Assembly: GCA_003649495.1 (NCBI GenBank)
Contig: QMRZ01000042.1
Location: 1-10,396, forward strand
DNA length: 10,396 nucleotides
DNA from: Thermoprotei archaeon
GTDB lineage: Archaea > Thermoproteota > Thermoprotei > Thermofilales > Thermofilaceae
Direction: 5' to 3'
Positions within the stretch are counted from its first letter, which is position 1. Each line of letters starts with the position of its first letter. This document shows, piece by piece, positions 7,194 to 10,396 of this stretch. The notes below the pieces were generated by a model that was not told where the DNA came from, did not search any database, and saw nothing but the letters and a program-made list of their open reading frames with translations. Made by a program: the position numbers and the translations under genes.

Positions 7194-7833
7194 AGTCCCT
7201 GAGCACCCCCACGAACCTGGTCAGCAGCTGGTAGTTTCTCCTAACCTTCGCGGCCATTCTGGGCAGTCCATACATGAAGTGTAGCCTGACGTACCATGCC
7301 AGCCTCTCAGGCTCCTCGAGGTACCTGGCTATCATCCGCCTCATCAAGGGGCCCATCGCCGCGTGGGAGGCCGTCATGTAGACCTCCATGTACTCCGGAG
7401 AGATTAGCTCGGGGAACACCTCGATCATGTCAGGCGCCGCCCTCATCACCTCCCTCATCAGGCCCTCATCAGCCTTGACAGCCTCGAGGAGCTGGTTACT
7501 CGGCCTCAGGGGGCCGCACAGCTTCTCCAGGTACCTCAGCTCCCTCCAGGATCTCATCTTCAGCGTCTTCCTGAAGATGCCTTTAAGCTCGGCCTCGAAG
7601 GACTCCTCCAGCATCCTCCTCAGCACCTCGCTGGCCCTCTCCACGCCCCGCGCGACCTCGACTACCCCTATCATCTCCACCTTCCTGTCGAGGCTCATCT
7701 GCAGCCTCCTCTGGAGGATTGCTACAGTCAAGTAAGGATCGTCGGGCGGCCTAGCTATGAGGCACCTGCGGCTCTCCTCCACGGGCACCCCAAGCTCTCC
7801 CAGCGACCTCCTGACGACATCCCTCCACGACAC
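7174..7833 (-). CDS. Uncharacterised 219-aa soluble, helix-rich protein
   Basis: I do not recognise this protein. It is highly charged, with many Arg and Glu, and has no signal peptide or membrane segment, so it should be cytoplasmic. Predicted structure from composition is mostly helical, with Arg-rich helices such as MRRMIARYLEEPERLAWYV near residue 165 and PRMAAKVRRNYQLLTRF near 190. A small N-terminal part (residues 1-50) with CLIARPPDDPYLTVAIL may form a separate module. The start is GTG 7833, supported by a TATA box about 24 bases upstream, i.e. a leaderless message. Its last seven codons overlap the end of the giant permease gene on the opposite strand. Codon use looks like that of its neighbours, so nothing suggests recent transfer. 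Open reading, codon bias and promoter make it a real gene; function unknown. Confidence 0.75.
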   Translation of the reverse strand: MSWRDVVRRSLGELGVPVEESRRCLIARPPDDPYLTVAILQRRLQMSLDRKVEMIGVVEVARGVERASEVLRRMLEESFEAELKGIFRKTLKMRSWRELRYLEKLCGPLRPSNQLLEAVKADEGLMREVMRAAPDMIEVFPELISPEYMEVYMTASHAAMGPLMRRMIARYLEEPERLAWYVRLHFMYGLPRMAAKVRRNYQLLTRFVGVLRDFTRQLF

Positions 7834-7852
7834 TTTAAATTGAGGAATGGCT

Positions 7853-7860
7853 CCTTAAAC
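7853..7860 (-). promoter_or_regulatory. TATA box for the 219-aa gene
   Basis: The minus strand reads GTTTAAGG about 24 bases before GTG 7833, matching a leaderless start. A second AT-rich hexamer, TTTAAA (7834-7839), sits directly against the start codon, too close to serve this start. The box lies in the 39-base gap after the DUF211 gene. Confidence 0.5.
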
Positions 7861-7872
7861 GGTTTCCCCGCC

Positions 7873-8145
7873 TCACTGCTGCTCTCCCTGCCTCTTCGCC
7901 GTGACTGAGTCGATGCTCCTGACAGCACACCCCATCTCATCCAGCTTGTCCAGCACATCGTCTATATCGACGTCAGCCCCCTCGACGATCAGCCTGATGG
8001 TCTCAGTCCTGACGTCAACCTCCCTCACGACTATGTTCACGAGGCTAACCCCGTTGAGCTCACAGAGGCTCCTGGCCAGATCCGTGCTGTCCAGCTCGCG
8101 GGGCTTCAACACGTCGAACACCACCCTTACTACCGCCACCTTCAT
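7873..8145 (-). CDS. DUF211 family protein
   Basis: A 90-aa protein matching the archaeal DUF211 family (PF02680) over its whole length, which is the usual size. Diagnostic parts are VVFDVLKPRELD near the start, the central NGVSLVNIVVREVDVRTETIRL with alternating strands, IVEGADVDIDDVLDKLDEMGC, and the closing VRSIDSVTAKR. Structural-genomics models of the family show a ferredoxin-like fold; the biochemical role is not established. No membrane segment or catalytic motif is visible. Its ATG at 8145 overlaps the TGA of the upstream VIT1-like gene (ATGA), so the two are almost certainly translated from one message. That coupling suggests a soluble partner or regulator of the membrane protein, perhaps in metal handling; this is inference. 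One Cys in the middle (ELN preceded by SLC) and one near the end (GCAV) are not enough to claim metal binding. Confidence 0.88.
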   Translation of the reverse strand: MKVAVVRVVFDVLKPRELDSTDLARSLCELNGVSLVNIVVREVDVRTETIRLIVEGADVDIDDVLDKLDEMGCAVRSIDSVTAKRQGEQQ

Positions 8146-8750
8146 AACACCACCCCCATGAGGGCGGTTATAATGGCGAGCGAGACCCCCGCTAGGAGCA
8201 TCGCCACACCATACTTCAACATGCCCCTGCGGGAGCCGCTGCCCAGGTAGCTGCCCAGGGCGAATAGAGCCGCTAAGCCTATCGCCACGCTAGCAGCTAT
8301 CGCGTAGTCGTAGCCCAGCATGTCCACCAGGGGGTAGGCCAGGGGGATTGCTAGCATGAGAGCCCCCAGGGCGGGGGCAGCCGCATCTATTATGGCTATG
8401 AGGACTGCCGCCATCCGCTGGCTCTTGGCTATGACCGAGTTGCCCAGATCCTTGAACAGGCTCTTCTCCAGCTCGTGGAGGTCTCTCTCCCTCTCAGCCA
8501 TCTCGGTCATTAGCGCCCCCACAAGCCCGGATAGCCCCATGGCCACGCTAGCCGCTATGCCAGCTCCGAAGACCGCGTGAGGGTCGCGGCCGCCCACCAT
8601 GTAGTACCCGAGGGTGAACCCCATCATCGTCAGCACTCCGTCGAAGAAGTTCAGTGCGAAGTACCTCCTAGCTATCTTACTGAAGTCCGTGGCATCGAGG
8701 TAGTCCAGCAGTAGCCCCAGCCTCTCTCTCCACGATGAGTCCTCCGACAT
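8142..8750 (-). CDS. VIT1/CCC1-type membrane protein (TIGR00267-like)
   Basis: A 202-aa membrane protein with five hydrophobic segments, at about residues 36-53, 59-80, 114-140, 148-168 and 179-200, as in VIT1/CCC1 divalent-metal transporters. The segment RRYFALNFFDGVLTMMGFTLG (first helix) matches the archaeal TIGR00267 branch. Between helices 2 and 3 an acidic cytoplasmic stretch (residues 83-101, EMAERERDLHELEKSLF and neighbours) sits where VIT proteins carry their Glu-rich metal-binding helices. Known relatives move Fe2+ or Mn2+ by proton exchange; for this archaeal branch transport is not proven. The ATG at 8750 has a GGGGG stretch five bases upstream, and a TATA box sits about 35 bases upstream, so this message seems to have a short leader. 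It is the first gene of an operon with the DUF211 gene. Confidence 0.82.
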   Translation of the reverse strand: MSEDSSWRERLGLLLDYLDATDFSKIARRYFALNFFDGVLTMMGFTLGYYMVGGRDPHAVFGAGIAASVAMGLSGLVGALMTEMAERERDLHELEKSLFKDLGNSVIAKSQRMAAVLIAIIDAAAPALGALMLAIPLAYPLVDMLGYDYAIAASVAIGLAALFALGSYLGSGSRRGMLKYGVAMLLAGVSLAIITALMGVVL

Positions 8751-8781
8751 ACCCCCTGCTTGAGAGATTGAAGCTTTGGAG

Positions 8782-8791
8782 ATATTTAAGC
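8782..8791 (-). promoter_or_regulatory. TATA box for the VIT1-DUF211 operon
   Basis: The minus strand reads CTTAAATATC, preceded by CAAG. It is centred about 35 bases before ATG 8750, predicting a leader of about 8 to 10 bases that contains the G-rich stretch GGGGG as a possible ribosome-binding site. It lies just after the stop codon of the PhoU-like gene. Confidence 0.55.
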
Positions 8792-8795
8792 TTGG

Positions 8796-9779
8796 CTAGG
8801 GTCTCTCAACCTCCATGAGCGGCCACCTGAGCGCCACCAGCTCCACTCGCGCATCAATGGCGTCCATGCAGAGGCTGAGGAAGTTGCCCGTCAGCGACAG
8901 CACTGGGTCGCCCAATAGCTCCCTGGGGCTCCTCCTGAAGTAGTTGTGGTGGAGGAGCGTGAGCCTGCGCATAGCCCTCTCATCCCCCCTCCTGAAGGAG
9001 GAGACTGCGCAGGAGAAGGCATCGCGCATAAGCTGGACGAGCTCCTCCCCCACCCTCCTCCCGTACTCTGCCGCGTACATGGCCAGCTGGGTGAGGGTAT
9101 CGCCCATCCTCTCGAGGGTCTTGCCGTAGTAGAGTATGGGCAGGACCTCCAGCTGCTCATCTAAGCCGAGCTCGCCGGCCATGCCTGGATTACGGAAGCA
9201 GGTGGAGGCCTGGCGGACCAGCAGGAAGTAGAATTTATCGAGCTCGTCATCCCTCTCCACAATCGAGTAGAGCACCTCTCCGCAGCCCTTCGCCGCGTAC
9301 TCGCCCAGGTCATCCAGTGAAGAGCGGACTAGCACCTCCATCCTATCCAGAATCCTGGGGAACTTGAGGTTCTGTGGGCTCAGCACTACCTCCAGCACCA
9401 CGTAGTCCCTGCCCTCCTCCACGACCTCGACCCCGCTCAGCCTCTTAAGCGCCTTCCTGATAGCCCCGCTGGCACCCAGCTTACCCCTGGCCGCCACCTT
9501 GATCACGTCGTACCCAGCCTCGTAGAGGGCTATGATGCTCCTCTCAAGCTCCACCTCCGCGGCCTCAGAGACCTTGAGGAGGGCCTTAAGCCTCCCCGGC
9601 CACTCCTCCTCCCCCCTCGTCTTCACGATGAGGGAGCCGTCCGGCATCTCGTATATGTAGAGGAGGGACCCCTTGTCCACCCCCCTGGCGACCGCCCACC
9701 GCTTCGGCAGCGTCACAGAGAGGGTTGAGTAGCCAACTCTCTGGACTCTCCTCACGTATACCCTCAGGGGCCTCGCCAC
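8796..9779 (-). CDS. AbrB-type DNA-binding domain plus PhoU-like domain regulator
   Basis: 327 aa from GTG 9779. Residues 9-54 form a SpoVT/AbrB-type swapped-hairpin domain with VRRVQRVGYSTLSVTLPKRW and GSLLYIYEMPDGSLIV, as in archaeal phosphate-uptake regulators. After a linker domain (about 60-135), residues about 140-325 form PhoU-like three-helix repeats with VERDDELDKFYFLLVRQ (174-190) and LERMGDTLTQLAMYA (222-236), the PhoU ErxGD signature. PhoU proteins modulate Pst phosphate uptake or its kinase and bind metals through E/D-rich motifs; the AbrB fusion suggests direct DNA binding. No pst genes lie in the window. An ATG at 9833 would add 18 residues (including LYIYSTLSIYY) encoded by the TATA boxes themselves, so it is rejected. 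GTG 9755 is a second plausible start, directly before the AbrB core. It stands divergent from guaB with a 76-base shared promoter region. Confidence 0.85.
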   Translation of the reverse strand: MARPLRVYVRRVQRVGYSTLSVTLPKRWAVARGVDKGSLLYIYEMPDGSLIVKTRGEEEWPGRLKALLKVSEAAEVELERSIIALYEAGYDVIKVAARGKLGASGAIRKALKRLSGVEVVEEGRDYVVLEVVLSPQNLKFPRILDRMEVLVRSSLDDLGEYAAKGCGEVLYSIVERDDELDKFYFLLVRQASTCFRNPGMAGELGLDEQLEVLPILYYGKTLERMGDTLTQLAMYAAEYGRRVGEELVQLMRDAFSCAVSSFRRGDERAMRRLTLLHHNYFRRSPRELLGDPVLSLTGNFLSLCMDAIDARVELVALRWPLMEVERP

Positions 9780-9780
9780 G

Positions 9781-9790
9781 TAATATATAG
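9781..9790 (-). promoter_or_regulatory. Second TATA-like element for the PhoU-like regulator
   Basis: The minus strand reads CTATATATTA, ending two bases before GTG 9779. Its predicted start site falls at about 9760, just upstream of the in-frame GTG at 9755, which begins the AbrB core. It could drive a shorter protein form, or be incidental AT-rich DNA. Confidence 0.35.
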
Positions 9791-9800
9791 ATAAGGTGGA

Positions 9801-9810
9801 GTATATATAG
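9801..9810 (-). promoter_or_regulatory. TATA box for the PhoU-like regulator
   Basis: The minus strand reads CTATATATAC, centred about 26 bases before GTG 9779, predicting a leaderless transcript from that GTG. A further AT-rich element (AATATA, near 9813-9818) lies upstream. Confidence 0.6.
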
Positions 9811-9823
9811 AGTATATTCAGCC

Positions 9824-9833
9824 AGTTTATCAA
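9824..9833 (+). promoter_or_regulatory. TATA-like element for guaB
   Basis: The plus strand reads AGTTTATCAA, centred about 28 bases before ATG 9856, so the transcript would start within a few bases of the ATG. The match is weaker than the opposing TATATATA elements at 9781-9818, with which it shares the 76-base intergenic region. Confidence 0.45.
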
Positions 9834-9855
9834 TAGGCCCCCGCCACACTCTCAC

Positions 9856-10396
9856 ATGGGTTTTGCGGAGAAGCTCGAGAAAGCCCCTCTCGCCCTCAGC
9901 TTTGACGACGTGCTCCTGCTGCCCCAGTACTCTGACGTCAAGCTGGAGGAGGTGGACGTGTCTACGAGGATCACCAAGAGGCTCAGGCTCGAGATACCGA
10001 TCATAAGCTCGCCCATGGATACGGTCACGGGCAGGGAGATGGCGCTGAGGCTGGCGGAGCTGGGCGGCCTGGGCGTGCTCCCCCGGAACATGAGGCTGGA
10101 GGAGGCCCTCTCAATAGTGGAGGAGGCTAAGGAGCGGCGGCTGCCCATAGCGGCTGCCGTGGGCCCGTTTGACGACGACAGGGTCGAGAAGCTGGTAGAC
10201 GCGGGCGTCGACATGATAGTCATCGACACAGCTCACGGCCACAGTAGGAACGTGATCGAGGCAACTAGGAGGTTCAAGGACACAGGCGTGGACGTTATGG
10301 CGGGCAACGTAGTCACGGGGGATGGCGCGAGGGCTCTCATAGACGCTGGCGCAGATGCCCTCAGGGTGGGGCTGGGGAGCGGCCACGCCTGTACCA
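9856..10396 (+). CDS. guaB: IMP dehydrogenase (CBS-less form), N-terminal 180 residues
   Basis: Oxidises IMP to XMP with NAD+, the committed step of GMP synthesis in the cytoplasm. Visible motifs in order: LSFDDVLLLPQYSDV (14-28), PIISSPMDTVT (48-58), GGLGVLPRNM (70-79), AAVG (100-103), DMIVIDTAHGHS (119-130), AGNVVT (149-154) and GADALRVGLGSGHACT (165-180), where Cys179 is the catalytic nucleophile that attacks IMP. Only about 18 residues separate RNM from LPIAAAVG, where canonical IMPDH inserts about 130 residues of paired CBS domains, so these are absent here. The catalytic loop has GHAC instead of the usual GSIC. The C-terminal half, with the flap and Arg-Tyr pair, is beyond the window. 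A GMP reductase or GuaB1-like enzyme, which also lacks CBS domains, is the main alternative. It is divergent from the PhoU-like regulator. Confidence 0.85.
   Translation, partial: MGFAEKLEKAPLALSFDDVLLLPQYSDVKLEEVDVSTRITKRLRLEIPIISSPMDTVTGREMALRLAELGGLGVLPRNMRLEEALSIVEEAKERRLPIAAAVGPFDDDRVEKLVDAGVDMIVIDTAHGHSRNVIEATRRFKDTGVDVMAGNVVTGDGARALIDAGADALRVGLGSGHACT

Noticed and set aside
9780..9833. N-terminal extension of the PhoU-like regulator from ATG 9833
   Set aside because: The extra 18 codons are made of the tandem TATA elements, and the AbrB core begins only after GTG 9779/9755.
9852..10229. A Ser-rich minus-strand frame opposite guaB
   Set aside because: It is the antisense of conserved IMPDH motifs, which are unambiguous on the plus strand.

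Overview
The window looks like part of a GC-rich genome of a thermophilic archaeon, probably of the Thermoproteota or Korarchaeota side. The support is Arg codons dominated by AGG, frequent ATA for Ile, TATA boxes about 24 to 28 bases upstream of start codons (mostly leaderless transcripts), GTG starts, and archaeal families such as DUF211, a TIGR00267-type VIT1 protein and an AbrB-PhoU regulator. The exact lineage cannot be fixed from this sequence. About 97 percent of the window is coding, and no stretch over 300 bases lacks a gene. I see no tRNA, rRNA, CRISPR array or insertion sequence.

Region 1 (1-7193) is a membrane and cell-surface block. Two related polytopic membrane proteins lie in tandem on the minus strand (1-495, cut by the window edge, and 565-2514). 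They resemble OPT-superfamily transporters of the DUF6785/DUF6784 type. Divergent from them, on the plus strand, is a giant gene (2685-7193, 1502 aa). It encodes a signal peptide, a PA-like insert, an M28 metallopeptidase fold with most catalytic and metal residues substituted, a carboxypeptidase-regulatory-like beta-sandwich, a short helical stalk, an FtsX/MacB-type permease with its own ectodomain, and a cytoplasmic C-terminal domain. No ABC ATPase lies beside it. This divergent arrangement is the best candidate for an undescribed system: possibly a peptide-binding, non-hydrolysing surface sensor or transporter linked to OPT-like carriers. That role is inference.

Region 2 (7174-9779) is a run of minus-strand genes: an unrecognised 219-aa soluble protein whose end overlaps the giant gene, a two-gene operon of DUF211 and VIT1/CCC1-like membrane protein joined by an ATGA overlap, and an AbrB-PhoU regulator.

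Region 3 (9780-10396) holds a compact divergent promoter and the first 180 codons of an IMP dehydrogenase (guaB) on the plus strand. It lacks the CBS pair in the usual place.

Promoter spacing revises two starts. The giant gene most likely begins at ATG 2685 rather than TTG 2643, and the PhoU-like regulator at GTG 9779 (or GTG 9755) rather than ATG 9833.
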